Source of the DNA: Candidatus Poribacteria bacterium
GTDB taxonomy: Bacteria > Poribacteria > WGA-4E > WGA-3G
Length of the DNA: 64,000 nucleotides
Assembly: GCA_022827625.1 (NCBI GenBank)
Contig: JAJEIE010000025.1
Coordinates: forward strand, 62,001 to 126,000
Direction: 5' to 3'
Shown: piece by piece, positions 52,618 to 60,826 of the stretch
Position numbering within the stretch: position 1 is the stretch's first letter
Layout of the letters: the number at the start of each line of letters is the position of its first letter
The notes under the pieces: model-generated
The model's database searches: none
Told to the model about the DNA's origin: nothing
What the model saw: the letters and a program-made list of their open reading frames with translations, nothing else
Made by a program: the position numbers and the translations under genes

Positions 52618-55590
52618 ATGCCCAACCGACGCGAAACAACAATCACTAACGAATTGGTGAACATCTTACGGAACATGCGTCACGGGTGGGAACTCGAAAC
52701 AGAAGTCAACGCCTTCATCAAAGGCAACAGCGAACTCGATGCCCTCGTAATTGCGCGCGGACGTGAACCTATCGGCATCGAAGCCAAATTCGCTACGACC
52801 ACCAACGCGAAAAACCTCATCAAACAAGCCGAGACCAGACTCGTCTATGAGCTCGAAGCAGAATACCATACCGCCACGAAAACCCTCAACAACGTCATGG
52901 CAATCTTGTATCCCGACCGTTTTAAGACGATGCCGGGACGCGACATCAACCCACAATTACGCGAAGCAGACGACTTGCAGTACAAACTCATCAGTACACT
53001 CAGGGGCACCGTTGGACACTTCCCAGAAAACGGATGGGCAACTGGGACAGTAGGTGACATTGCGAATGCGCTACACGTTGGCGCAATGCCTAACTCTCAG
53101 CTGGAACAGGCAGCAACAGACCTGGAATATAGCATTGACAGCGCAGCCCGCCTCCTTGAAGACGCAATCATCGATCACCGTGCCATCGGCACCAAAATTG
53201 AGACAATTCTTCACCAAGAAGTCTTTCCCAAAGATTCCGTCTCTGTAGGAGCGATCTCCGAATCGCGACACCTCAATCTACAGACCCTCCGCATGGCAGC
53301 CCTGATTATCACGGATGCCTTCGTCTTTCAGAGCTCGCTTGCTGGGAAAGCAGAGATGGAATCTGTCCGATCACTTAGGCAACTCCTACCGACAATTGAC
53401 TACGCCGATGTCATTGCTGATTGGAACACTATCCTCAAAGTTAATTACCGCCCCATTTTTGAGGATGCCCGCAATCTCGTTGAGGCACTCGCTACCGATG
53501 ATAGATTGGTCAAACCCGTCTTAACCCTTCTCTGTGAAGCAGCCAGAGACCTTGTGGACACCGGGATCGCACAGATTCACGAACTCTCAGGCATCGTCTT
53601 CCAAAAGCTCATCACCGACAGGAAATACGTAAAGGCGAATTATACACTGCCAGAGAGTGCCGTGCTACTGTCTACGCTTGTACTGCCTGAACTGCCCAAA
53701 GGTGAACTCCCAAAAGTAGCGGATTTTGCCTGTGGGACAGGCGCGCTCCTTAACGGTGTATATCAACGTATCTTATCGCTCTATGAACAATCAGGCGGAA
53801 ACGGGCGGGATATTCACCAAAAGATGCTGGAACAGAACATCGGTGGTGTAGATATTATGCCCAATGCAACACATTTAACGGCGGCTGCACTCGCCAGCAC
53901 ACATGCAGATACCAAAATCGCTGGCACCCGGATACTCAACGCACCATACGGACTTATGGATGATGGGAGTTACGCGATTGGCTCATTGGAATTGCTTGAT
54001 GATGTGTCGCTACTGGACATTGATGCTGAACAAATCGGGGGCGAGGAAAATACGGTAGTTAAACTCCAGCAGGCGTTCCAACACGGTGAATTCGATGTGG
54101 TGATTCAAAACCCGCCTTTCACGAGACCAGGGGCAGATAGCAACACTGAAGTTCCAAAGTCTACGTTCCAAGGGTATGATCGTCCAAACGAAGACCAGAA
54201 AGCAATGCAGGCTGCCTTGAAGCCTAAAGATAGAAGAGTAGCAGCGGGAATTTCTGAATTCGCACCTAATTTCGTTGACCTTGCGGACAAGAAACTTAAG
54301 CGTGGTGGGACGATGGGGTTTATTCTACTATTGACAGTATTGAGGTCACCTATTACACAGAAAATTAGGGATATGTGGGCAACCGAATATCACAATGTAG
54401 TTGTGATTACTATACCTAAGAGGAAGGCGGAGGATTGTGCCTTCTCTGCCGACACCAAAAAGGCGGAGTGTATTGTCGTCGCAACGAAGGGTATCGGAAA
54501 AAATACAGGTCGCGGGAAATTTGTTTGTCTAAAACAGCGCCCCCAAAAACCACTTGAAGCCATGGAAATCGCAAATCAGATCCTTCGGAGTAAAAGCATT
54601 CGGAAACTCGAAGATGCTCCAAACGGTGGTGATATTATCAACATGGGAGATACAAACAATGGGCAAATGCTAGATTGCCCTATCAAAGATGGCGTAGAGT
54701 GGGTTGCAACACGGGCGCGATCGATGGCACTACTACAGAGTGCCCACAAACTCGCTGCTGGAGAGTTACATCTTCCTATGGAAAGAGAACCTATTCCGAT
54801 TGACATCTGCAGAATGCAAGATATAGCAAAAATTGGATCAGCTGACTTGTACAGAAAAGACGGACCATTTATTATGGTAGAAGGATGGGAACCGAACAGT
54901 GATGGTTACGATGCATTATGGAAAGTTAAGGCGCCTTTACAACGAACTATAGTTGCCTTGCCAGACTCTAAAGCGATACCTCGTTCAACTGAAAACGCTA
55001 CGGTTAAACGAGCCTTAGACTGCATGAGCAAAACCCACTATCATATCAATCTGAGATTCACCTCAAACTCTATGATTTCTTCCTTCACTGAGAAACCATC
55101 CCTTGGCATCCGTTCAATGATAAATGTTTTACTCAACGACTTGCAACACGAAATTGCGTGGACATTGTGGTGCAACTCAACATTAGGCTTTTTCTGCCAC
55201 TGGTTACACAGCAGTAAACAGGATATGGGACGTGGAACACTGCGCCAGCAGACATTAAAAACACTACCAACGTTAGATGTTCGTAAACTCTCCGAAAAAC
55301 AATTGGCAAACGCTAATACGCTTTTTGAACAATTAAAGTATAAGCGGATGCTGCCTGTCAATGAGTGTGCCCACGACCCTGTCCGACACGAATTGGATAC
55401 CGACTTGCTGACGGAGGTACTTGGCATCAAGGATATAGGTGTTCTCGCATCCATACAGACTTTGCGTGAGATGCTTTGCGCTGAACCAAGTATCCAAGGG
55501 GAAAAAAAGAAGCCATGCAATTTTGACGCAGAATTGGCGAAGCTTAAATTGAAGGGGGTTCCTTTTCCGAGTTGGTATGTTGACGAGTAA
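52618..55590 (+). CDS. Fused restriction-modification protein (PD-(D/E)xK + N6-adenine MTase + TRD)
   Basis: This is a 990-residue protein. The N-terminus has a nuclease-like D41 ... E55-A-K57 pattern (SELDALVIARG ... PIGIEAKF). The methyltransferase has motif I VADFACGTGALL (about residue 370) and motif IV NPPFTRPG (about 498). The C-terminal region (about 700-960) is the presumed target recognition domain. The layout fits single-chain type IIG/type I-like R-M enzymes. A dispersed repeat adds residues at about 209-219 (SVGAISESRH) inside it. Target site unknown. It follows PhyH by 11 nt and precedes a trypsin-like protease. Confidence 0.85.
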   Translation: MPNRRETTITNELVNILRNMRHGWELETEVNAFIKGNSELDALVIARGREPIGIEAKFATTTNAKNLIKQAETRLVYELEAEYHTATKTLNNVMAILYPDRFKTMPGRDINPQLREADDLQYKLISTLRGTVGHFPENGWATGTVGDIANALHVGAMPNSQLEQAATDLEYSIDSAARLLEDAIIDHRAIGTKIETILHQEVFPKDSVSVGAISESRHLNLQTLRMAALIITDAFVFQSSLAGKAEMESVRSLRQLLPTIDYADVIADWNTILKVNYRPIFEDARNLVEALATDDRLVKPVLTLLCEAARDLVDTGIAQIHELSGIVFQKLITDRKYVKANYTLPESAVLLSTLVLPELPKGELPKVADFACGTGALLNGVYQRILSLYEQSGGNGRDIHQKMLEQNIGGVDIMPNATHLTAAALASTHADTKIAGTRILNAPYGLMDDGSYAIGSLELLDDVSLLDIDAEQIGGEENTVVKLQQAFQHGEFDVVIQNPPFTRPGADSNTEVPKSTFQGYDRPNEDQKAMQAALKPKDRRVAAGISEFAPNFVDLADKKLKRGGTMGFILLLTVLRSPITQKIRDMWATEYHNVVVITIPKRKAEDCAFSADTKKAECIVVATKGIGKNTGRGKFVCLKQRPQKPLEAMEIANQILRSKSIRKLEDAPNGGDIINMGDTNNGQMLDCPIKDGVEWVATRARSMALLQSAHKLAAGELHLPMEREPIPIDICRMQDIAKIGSADLYRKDGPFIMVEGWEPNSDGYDALWKVKAPLQRTIVALPDSKAIPRSTENATVKRALDCMSKTHYHINLRFTSNSMISSFTEKPSLGIRSMINVLLNDLQHEIAWTLWCNSTLGFFCHWLHSSKQDMGRGTLRQQTLKTLPTLDVRKLSEKQLANANTLFEQLKYKRMLPVNECAHDPVRHELDTDLLTEVLGIKDIGVLASIQTLREMLCAEPSIQGEKKKPCNFDAELAKLKLKGVPFPSWYVDE
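53245..53273. repeat. Dispersed repeat copy inside the R-M gene
   Basis: This copy of the GTAGGAGCGATC repeat matches 51709-51737 almost exactly and is in frame, coding within residues 209-219 of the R-M protein. It shows insertion without frameshift into a presumably tolerant linker. Confidence 0.8.
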
Positions 55591-55761
55591 TCCTAAAATG
55601 TAGAAAGAAATTTAAGCAAAAACGAAATAATAACGACATTTGCTACCATGATACCTCTGAATGGGTTGGTATTGATAAACCAGGCAGACTATAATACTGT
55701 TTAACAGTATAGTTGCACAGCCACATTGGATGTTGGTAGCAATTTTAAGGAGATTTTAAAC

Positions 55762-56463
55762 ATGTTTCCTACTACAAATATTTTGTACAGGACTTTTAAA
55801 TTATGGATACAACGAGAGGGCCCTACGTTTTCACATGCTGGTACTTGTTTTACGATTGATGTAGATAATAGAGAATACATTATTACCGCTCGCCACCTTT
55901 TACCGAAGGGAGTTCTGGGTAAAGACATTATGATTTCATTCGGCAGTAATCTGGAAAATTTTCAATTTGAAATCGTTGGCCATTGTGAATCATCCGATGT
56001 CTCAGTACTAACAGGAAAATTCCCTATTTCATTTCAAAATTCATCAGATCGATTTTACTTAGGAACAAGCTCCAATGGTATAATACTTGGGCAGAAAATG
56101 TTATTCCTCGGATATCCTCATGCAGTTTTTAAAACAGATAACCGTGATCCTAACAGACATGTCCATGAGGTTCCTAATGTAAGAGAAGCAACATTATCAG
56201 GATTTTCTAGATTTAAAATTACTATGAACGGTGATAATATTTCAGGATTTTCTGGAGCTCCTGTTATTTTCCAACCTGAAAAAGGGAACAATGGTTTTTC
56301 AGTTGCAGGAGTAGTAACTGGATATTCAAGCGAATTGCAACCTTCTCCTGACGATCCAAATGTACTTATAGAAATCAACAAAGGAACTATGTACGCTCAT
56401 ACACTCGATGAAGCCATAAACTTAATATATGAAAAAAAACTGCCGCCCCATTGGAAAAACTAA
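55762..56463 (+). CDS. Trypsin-like serine protease
   Basis: It is 233 residues from MFPTTNILYRTF, with AAGGAG before this ATG. The catalytic triad is H45 (ITARHL), D79 (SSDVSVL) and S164 (GFSGAPV). It has no signal peptide, so it is probably cytoplasmic, which is unlike secreted HtrA-type proteases. The DNA is more A/T-rich than its neighbours, hinting at a separate origin. It is 171 nt after the R-M gene and could be a defence-associated protease; that is inference. Confidence 0.82.
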   Translation: MFPTTNILYRTFKLWIQREGPTFSHAGTCFTIDVDNREYIITARHLLPKGVLGKDIMISFGSNLENFQFEIVGHCESSDVSVLTGKFPISFQNSSDRFYLGTSSNGIILGQKMLFLGYPHAVFKTDNRDPNRHVHEVPNVREATLSGFSRFKITMNGDNISGFSGAPVIFQPEKGNNGFSVAGVVTGYSSELQPSPDDPNVLIEINKGTMYAHTLDEAINLIYEKKLPPHWKN

Positions 56464-56534
56464 AATGACGGGTGAAACCGGCAGCCCCTACAGAATTAAA
56501 AAGTAGCACATTTTTCTATAAACATGCCTCCCCA

Positions 56535-56571
56535 TGGGGCTAAAGAATGGAAAACCAAACGCCTCGGTAAA
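56535..56571. repeat. Direct repeat flanking the DUF433/PIN-like pair, copy 1
   Basis: This 37-bp segment, TGGGGCTAAAGAATGG followed by the CCAAACGCCTCGGTAAA end, is repeated at 57481-57517 with one mismatch. The preceding TAAACAT and TCCC are also shared. The copies are 946 bp apart and bracket the two small genes. Confidence 0.85.
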
Positions 56572-56584
56572 GTAACATTCCAAC

Positions 56585-56614
56585 TTGACGCTCCTATATC
56601 GTGCGTGTTATAAT
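56585..56614 (+). promoter_or_regulatory. Sigma70-type promoter of the DUF433/PIN-like pair
   Basis: TTGACG (56585-56590) and TATAAT (56609-56614) are 18 bp apart, just after the first direct repeat. The start would be near 56622, about 80 nt before the ATG at 56701. Confidence 0.7.
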
Positions 56615-56700
56615 TCCAAAATAATCATCAATCTTGTTCAAGCCGGAAGGTTATCCGAAACAAAATCGTGTCAGACTTCACTCTCAACGGAGATTTAGAT

Positions 56701-57084
56701 ATGCAAATTGAAGACTATTTCAACTTTTTAGCAGAAGATGACATTCGTATCAAGGGAACGCGCATAGGCATCGAAACTGTGCTGGACGAGTATATTCACA
56801 ACGGCAAAACAGCAGAGGCAATCGCTGATCGCTACCATACAGTCACACTGGAACAGGTTTACGCGACAATCCTATATTATCTACAAAACCGAGAAAAAGT
56901 TGGGGCATATTTGGAGGATTATTTGGAATACTGCCGAAAAGCACGAGAAGAATACGAGAAAAATCCGCCACCGGGTGTTGTTCGCCTTCGCAAACTTCTA
57001 AAGGAGAGGGAAAAGACCAGACAAATGGCAAAAACAGACACACTGGCAGCGCGTTCGCCCAACGCGCAATCCGATGAAATTTAA
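56701..57084 (+). CDS. DUF433 antitoxin-like protein
   Basis: It is 127 residues from MQIEDYFNFLAEDDIRI; a GTG at 56668 would add 11 residues. The DUF433 signature is DIRIKGTRIGIETVLDEYIHNGKTAEAIADRYHTVTLEQVYATILYYL (residues about 11-58), a helix-turn-helix-like fold. DUF433 proteins pair with DUF5615 PIN-like proteins. The C-terminal tail is basic. It probably represses its own promoter at 56585. Confidence 0.83.
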   Translation: MQIEDYFNFLAEDDIRIKGTRIGIETVLDEYIHNGKTAEAIADRYHTVTLEQVYATILYYLQNREKVGAYLEDYLEYCRKAREEYEKNPPPGVVRLRKLLKEREKTRQMAKTDTLAARSPNAQSDEI

Positions 57085-57101
57085 AACAGACAGGAACAAA
57101 A

Positions 57102-57458
57102 ATGCGTCGGTATCTGTTAGACGAACATATTCCGCCAGTCTACCAAACGCAATTACTTTACCATGAACCATCATTAATGGTCCTGATGGTTGGCAATGAG
57201 AGGACACCTGCGAGAGGGACACCGGACCCTGAAATCCTGCACTGGTGTGAGCAGAACGATTTTAGTTTGATAACAAACAATCGGAAAAGTATGCCTCGGC
57301 ATCTTGACGATCATCTGGCAGCAGGCCATCATGTGCCGGGTATCTTCACGATTAATCTCAATGTGTCAATAGGATTAATTATTGAACAGATAATTCTCAT
57401 CACTGGTGCATCCCACGAAGACGAATATAGGGACCAGATTGTCTATATCCCACTTTAA
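57102..57458 (+). CDS. DUF5615 PIN-like toxin candidate
   Basis: This 118-residue protein has the truncated PIN-like pattern: YLLDEHIPP (first Asp), PDPEILHWCEQND and FSLITNNRKSMPRHLD. It lies 17 nt after the DUF433 gene, forming a VapBC-like pair. PIN-domain proteins are metal-dependent RNases; activity is inferred. Confidence 0.8.
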   Translation: MRRYLLDEHIPPVYQTQLLYHEPSLMVLMVGNERTPARGTPDPEILHWCEQNDFSLITNNRKSMPRHLDDHLAAGHHVPGIFTINLNVSIGLIIEQIILITGASHEDEYRDQIVYIPL

Positions 57459-57480
57459 TGCTGTAAACATATCGTCCCTA

Positions 57481-57517
57481 TGGGGCTAAAAAATGGAAAA
57501 CCAAACGCCTCGGTAAA
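57481..57517. repeat. Direct repeat flanking the DUF433/PIN-like pair, copy 2
   Basis: This matches 56535-56571 with one mismatch (TGGGGCTAAAAAATGG start). It lies 22 bp after the PIN-like stop, so the pair is framed by repeats and could be gained or lost by recombination. Confidence 0.85.
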
Positions 57518-57660
57518 ACGACAGAGCGCGTAAAGTTTTTGACACCAAATCCTCGAGAACACCGAATGAAACATAACGTCCGGGCAAGGTCTCTCAATCC
57601 GTCTTGTAGTGCCGCAATCCTGAAAAATCCTAATTCCGACAAAAAACAACACATTTTAAC

Positions 57661-57689
57661 TTGACATTTGTTAGCAAAAATAGTATAAT
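57661..57689 (+). promoter_or_regulatory. Orphan consensus sigma70-type promoter
   Basis: TTGACA (57661-57666) and TATAAT (57684-57689) are 17 bp apart, a perfect match to the consensus. Transcription would begin near 57696. No supported ORF follows on the plus strand before the LamG terminator, so a small RNA is a candidate. Confidence 0.75.
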
Positions 57690-57858
57690 ATATCATAAGA
57701 CTTTCCAAACGGGTGAATATTATATCAATCTACAAACAATGGTTTCCCACAACCAATAGCCATAAAAAATTATTTTTTTTCACAACAGAAAATCGGGAAT
57801 GGAACATCAACGGACCCTTACGGCCACTGGGTTCTCTGACGTTCCACACCGCACACAA

Positions 57859-57880
57859 AATGTTACACCAGTGTAACATT
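57859..57880. other. Perfect palindrome GTTACAC..GTGTAAC
   Basis: AATGTTACAC and GTGTAACATT are perfect 10-bp arms separated by CA. It may be a terminator hairpin of the orphan transcript, or a protein-binding site. Confidence 0.6.
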
Positions 57881-57988
57881 ATTAAGGGAAAATTACTAAA
57901 AAATATACCGTTAAGTTAAAACCATATTCACGTCCATTTCACGAAGGGCAGGTTTATTCAACATCGCGAATTGCATAATACCTATTTG

Positions 57989-58020
57989 AAAAAAAATGGC
58001 GAGGTTGGAAAACCTCGCCA
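57989..58020 (-). terminator. Rho-independent terminator of LamG/PhyH operon
   Basis: On the minus strand TGGCGAGGTT and AACCTCGCCA form a perfect 10-bp stem with a 4-nt loop, followed by eight T (57996-57989). It lies 35 nt after the LamG stop. Confidence 0.9.
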
Positions 58021-58054
58021 GCGGAGAAAGGAGAAAAGAACAGGAATTTTTGAG

Positions 58055-58852
58055 TTAGTGCCGTTCAGCCACGGATTGCTTTATCCCGCCCCACGTCACC
58101 GCAAGCTTACCAGACGCCTCAACCGCCAACGCATCCCGCATATTCATCGTGATGCCCTGGATCTCATCTTCAGTTAACGCCTGATTGAACATAGCAACCT
58201 CATCAAGCACACCCGACCAGAAATCACCCCGCGGATTCCCCCAGCGTCCGATGCGGACAGGTTCCGTATTGTGGTCAGGCGGAATCTCCGTTCTGGTTTC
58301 ACCTTCCATCACACCGTCAAAATATGCCCGAAGGAACTCGCCATCAAAGGTTGCAGCGACGTGATGCCATTTGTTATCGGCAGCGACTGTCTTGCTAAAG
58401 GCGGTCTTCCACGCACCCGCAGTCGTGTAGTTCACACCGAGCAGATTTGTATTACCGGCAACGAAGATACCGTAATTTCTGGGATTTCCCTCGACAGGTT
58501 CTTTCCCAATCACGGTTTGCCAGAGACCCGTGGGTTCCGTTTTGATCCACGCCGATATTGTGTATTCCGTGAGATCGAATACCTTATCATGCGCAATCTC
58601 CACGATATTACCATCACCGTTGAATTCGAGACCCGTCCCTATTTTGCCCTGAACCCATTTCGCACCCTTAATATCGCCATCATGACCGTTACCAGAAGCG
58701 TCCTTCGCCTCAATACCTTGGTCCTCGTCAAAAAGCCATACAGCAACGAGAGCCTCTTCCAATACATCCGCTGGGCAAATCGAAATACTGTAAAGCACCC
58801 CTATTAACACCATCAACGTTATCGCAGTTGATTTCCATATAGTTGTAAGCAT
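58055..58852 (-). CDS. Secreted LamG-domain protein
   Basis: It is 265 residues from MLTTIWKSTAITLMV; AAAGGAG precedes this ATG, and a signal peptide ends near ICPADVLEE. A single LamG domain starts ALVAVWLFDEDQGIEAKDASGNGHDG. The tail DALAVEASGKLAVTWGGIK matches the pattern AVExSxKLAxTWGxxK of the protein at 39164. It is the third gene of a minus-strand unit with two PhyH genes and ends at the terminator at 57989. Confidence 0.85.
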   Translation of the reverse strand: MLTTIWKSTAITLMVLIGVLYSISICPADVLEEALVAVWLFDEDQGIEAKDASGNGHDGDIKGAKWVQGKIGTGLEFNGDGNIVEIAHDKVFDLTEYTISAWIKTEPTGLWQTVIGKEPVEGNPRNYGIFVAGNTNLLGVNYTTAGAWKTAFSKTVAADNKWHHVAATFDGEFLRAYFDGVMEGETRTEIPPDHNTEPVRIGRWGNPRGDFWSGVLDEVAMFNQALTEDEIQGITMNMRDALAVEASGKLAVTWGGIKQSVAERH

Positions 58853-58875
58853 TGTTTGCTCCTTTAGCAGTCTTG

Positions 58876-59739
58876 TCATTCAGATTCGGAAATGGGCAGC
58901 ACATCGCGCGCAACTTCATGAACCTTGTTAGGGTAGGTCTGACCGCGAATCCACATGACGGGTTGTCGCTTCCTGCTATTGAGTGCCTCAGGGCGTGACC
59001 ATTCCGCCTGCGCACTGAGGTAGTGGATGACATAACTCCGTCGGAACCGTAGACTGTGGTTGTCCGTGCTCTTGTGTAAGAGATGGCTGTGGAACCAGAT
59101 CACCGCACCCGGCGGCACCTCTACCGGAACACCGTCTGCGTCGCACACACCGCGCGCCAATTTGAACTCCTGTTGTTGTGAACCCTCGATATCGTCGTGC
59201 TGAAAAATATCCCATTTGTGGCTACCCGGGACAACATAGAGACACCCGTTCCCCGTATCTGCTGCGTCAATCGCCGTCCACGTTCCCACTGTCGTCTCCG
59301 TTTTAAACCGATTGCGGAAGTAGAACTTATCCTGATGCCACGGGAAACCGAGACCTATCTTCGGTGCTTTCCAAATAAACAGATTGTTGATACCAAGGAT
59401 GTCTGGACCGAGGATGTCAACGAGTGGGTCGGTGAGACGCGGGTCGCGGACACGTGCGAGGAACTCTGGGCAGTAACAACTCGGATGGTGGATTTTGTGC
59501 ATCGCATAGATGCCTTGTTCTTCTATTTTTCCGTCTCTGACGAGTGCGTTCTCATTAATGTTTGTGGAAGGATATGGACGTTTCTTATCCACAACGTCTT
59601 CGGCGACTTGACGGAGTACGTTGTTCTCTTCAGCAGAAAATACGCCTAAACGGACGAGGTATCCGTTCTCGTTCCAATGTGCGAACTCGTCAGCACTCAA
59701 GCCAAAGCGGCGTTTTTGTGGTATCGATGCTGTGTGCAT
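58876..59739 (-). CDS. Phytanoyl-CoA dioxygenase family protein (tandem duplicate b)
   Basis: This 287-residue protein begins MHTASIPQKRRFGLSADEFAHWNENGYLV. Iron ligands are H-Q-D in FPWHQDKFYF and H in HSHLLHKSTDNHSLRF, with Arg following. It is close to the next upstream PhyH (59758): DPRLTDPLVDILGPDILGIN and PGSHKWDIFQHDDIEG are near-identical in both. A recent duplication is likely. It is followed by LamG. Confidence 0.93.
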   Translation of the reverse strand: MHTASIPQKRRFGLSADEFAHWNENGYLVRLGVFSAEENNVLRQVAEDVVDKKRPYPSTNINENALVRDGKIEEQGIYAMHKIHHPSCYCPEFLARVRDPRLTDPLVDILGPDILGINNLFIWKAPKIGLGFPWHQDKFYFRNRFKTETTVGTWTAIDAADTGNGCLYVVPGSHKWDIFQHDDIEGSQQQEFKLARGVCDADGVPVEVPPGAVIWFHSHLLHKSTDNHSLRFRRSYVIHYLSAQAEWSRPEALNSRKRQPVMWIRGQTYPNKVHEVARDVLPISESE

Positions 59740-59757
59740 TGCTGTCTCCTGTTAAAT

Positions 59758-60606
59758 TCACGCCGATTCAGAGATGGGGATGACATCGCGTCTCACTTCG
59801 TTAACCTTACCGGGGAAAGTCTGACCGCGAACCCACATGACCGGTTGCCCTCTCCTACCATTCGACCACTCCGCCTGCGCGCTGAGATAATGAGAAACGA
59901 AACTCCGTCGGAAACGCAGGCTATGATTGTCCGTACTCTTATGCAAGAGGTGGCTGTGGAACCAGATTACCGCACCCGGCGCTGCCTCTATCGCAACACC
60001 GTCTGCGTCGCGCACACCGCGTGCCAATTTGAACTCCTGTTGTTGTGAACCTTCAATATCATCGTGCTGAAAAATATCCCATTTGTGGCTACCCGGAATA
60101 ACGTAGAGACACCCGTTCCCCGTATCTGCCGGATCAATCGCCGTCCACGTTCCTACTGTCGTTTCGGTTTTGAACCGAGAACGGAAGTAGAACTTGTCCT
60201 GATGCCACGGGAAACCGAGACCTATCTTCGGTGCTTTCCAGATAAAAAGCGTGTTAATACCGAGGATGTCCGGCCCAAGGATGTCAACGATCGGATCGGT
60301 GAGACGCGGATCCCGGACACGGGCAAGGAATTCTGGATCGTAGCAGCTCGGAAAATGGATTTTGTGCATCGCATAGATGCCTTGCTCCTCAGCTTTTCCG
60401 TCTCTGACAAGCGCGTTCCGATCAATGTGTTGCGGTGGAAACGGACGTTTGCCATCAACAATATCTTCAGCAACTTGACGGAACGCGTCGTTCTCTTCAT
60501 CGGAAAATACGTTCGAGCGGACGAGATAACCGTTCTCGGTCCAGTATGCCAGCTCATCGGTACTTAGCGCGAAACGCCGCTCCTGTTGTACTGACTCTGT
60601 GCCCAT
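59758..60606 (-). CDS. Phytanoyl-CoA dioxygenase family protein (tandem duplicate a)
   Basis: This 282-residue protein is the first gene of the minus-strand unit. It shares the H-Q-D and H-S-H-LLH ligands and most other residues with duplicate b. Differences concentrate at the N-terminus and in C-terminal linker residues. It has its own promoter at 60669-60697. Retention of two copies suggests divergent substrates or dosage. Confidence 0.93.
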   Translation of the reverse strand: MGTESVQQERRFALSTDELAYWTENGYLVRSNVFSDEENDAFRQVAEDIVDGKRPFPPQHIDRNALVRDGKAEEQGIYAMHKIHFPSCYDPEFLARVRDPRLTDPIVDILGPDILGINTLFIWKAPKIGLGFPWHQDKFYFRSRFKTETTVGTWTAIDPADTGNGCLYVIPGSHKWDIFQHDDIEGSQQQEFKLARGVRDADGVAIEAAPGAVIWFHSHLLHKSTDNHSLRFRRSFVSHYLSAQAEWSNGRRGQPVMWVRGQTFPGKVNEVRRDVIPISESA

Positions 60607-60668
60607 TACTCTCTCCTATCTGTGATTTTTTCGGGAATGGTGTGTTGTGCTATTGACGTGCTGCAGAT

Positions 60669-60697
60669 AATATAACACATCAGATAAATAAAGTCAA
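60669..60697 (-). promoter_or_regulatory. Candidate promoter of tandem PhyH-LamG operon
   Basis: On the minus strand TTGACT (60697-60692) is followed after 17 bp by TATATT (60674-60669), a good sigma70-type match. The start would be near 60662, about 55 nt before the first PhyH. Confidence 0.65.
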
Positions 60698-60826
60698 ACC
60701 GATTCCTTCCAACGATAGGGCTATTCAGTCGGGCATCCGCATTAAATTTTTTTTGGAAATACGCGAAATGTGCTAAAATAGTGTCGTTACGCGTCCAAAG
60801 TTACTGTCTAACACGGAGGAATTACA

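Larger units (their letters stand above)
57459..58054. other. Intergenic region: direct repeat, orphan promoter, palindrome, terminator
   Basis: These 596 bp contain the second direct repeat, a perfect sigma70-type promoter at 57661 with no good gene downstream, a perfect palindrome at 57859, and a terminator for the minus-strand LamG gene. A 68-codon frame from GTG 57713 lacks a ribosome-binding site and conserved-looking features, so I do not call it a gene. Confidence 0.6.

Noticed and set aside
57713-57919. 68-codon frame from GTG after the orphan promoter
   Set aside because: No Shine-Dalgarno sequence, low-complexity composition and no known motif; a non-coding transcript fits better.
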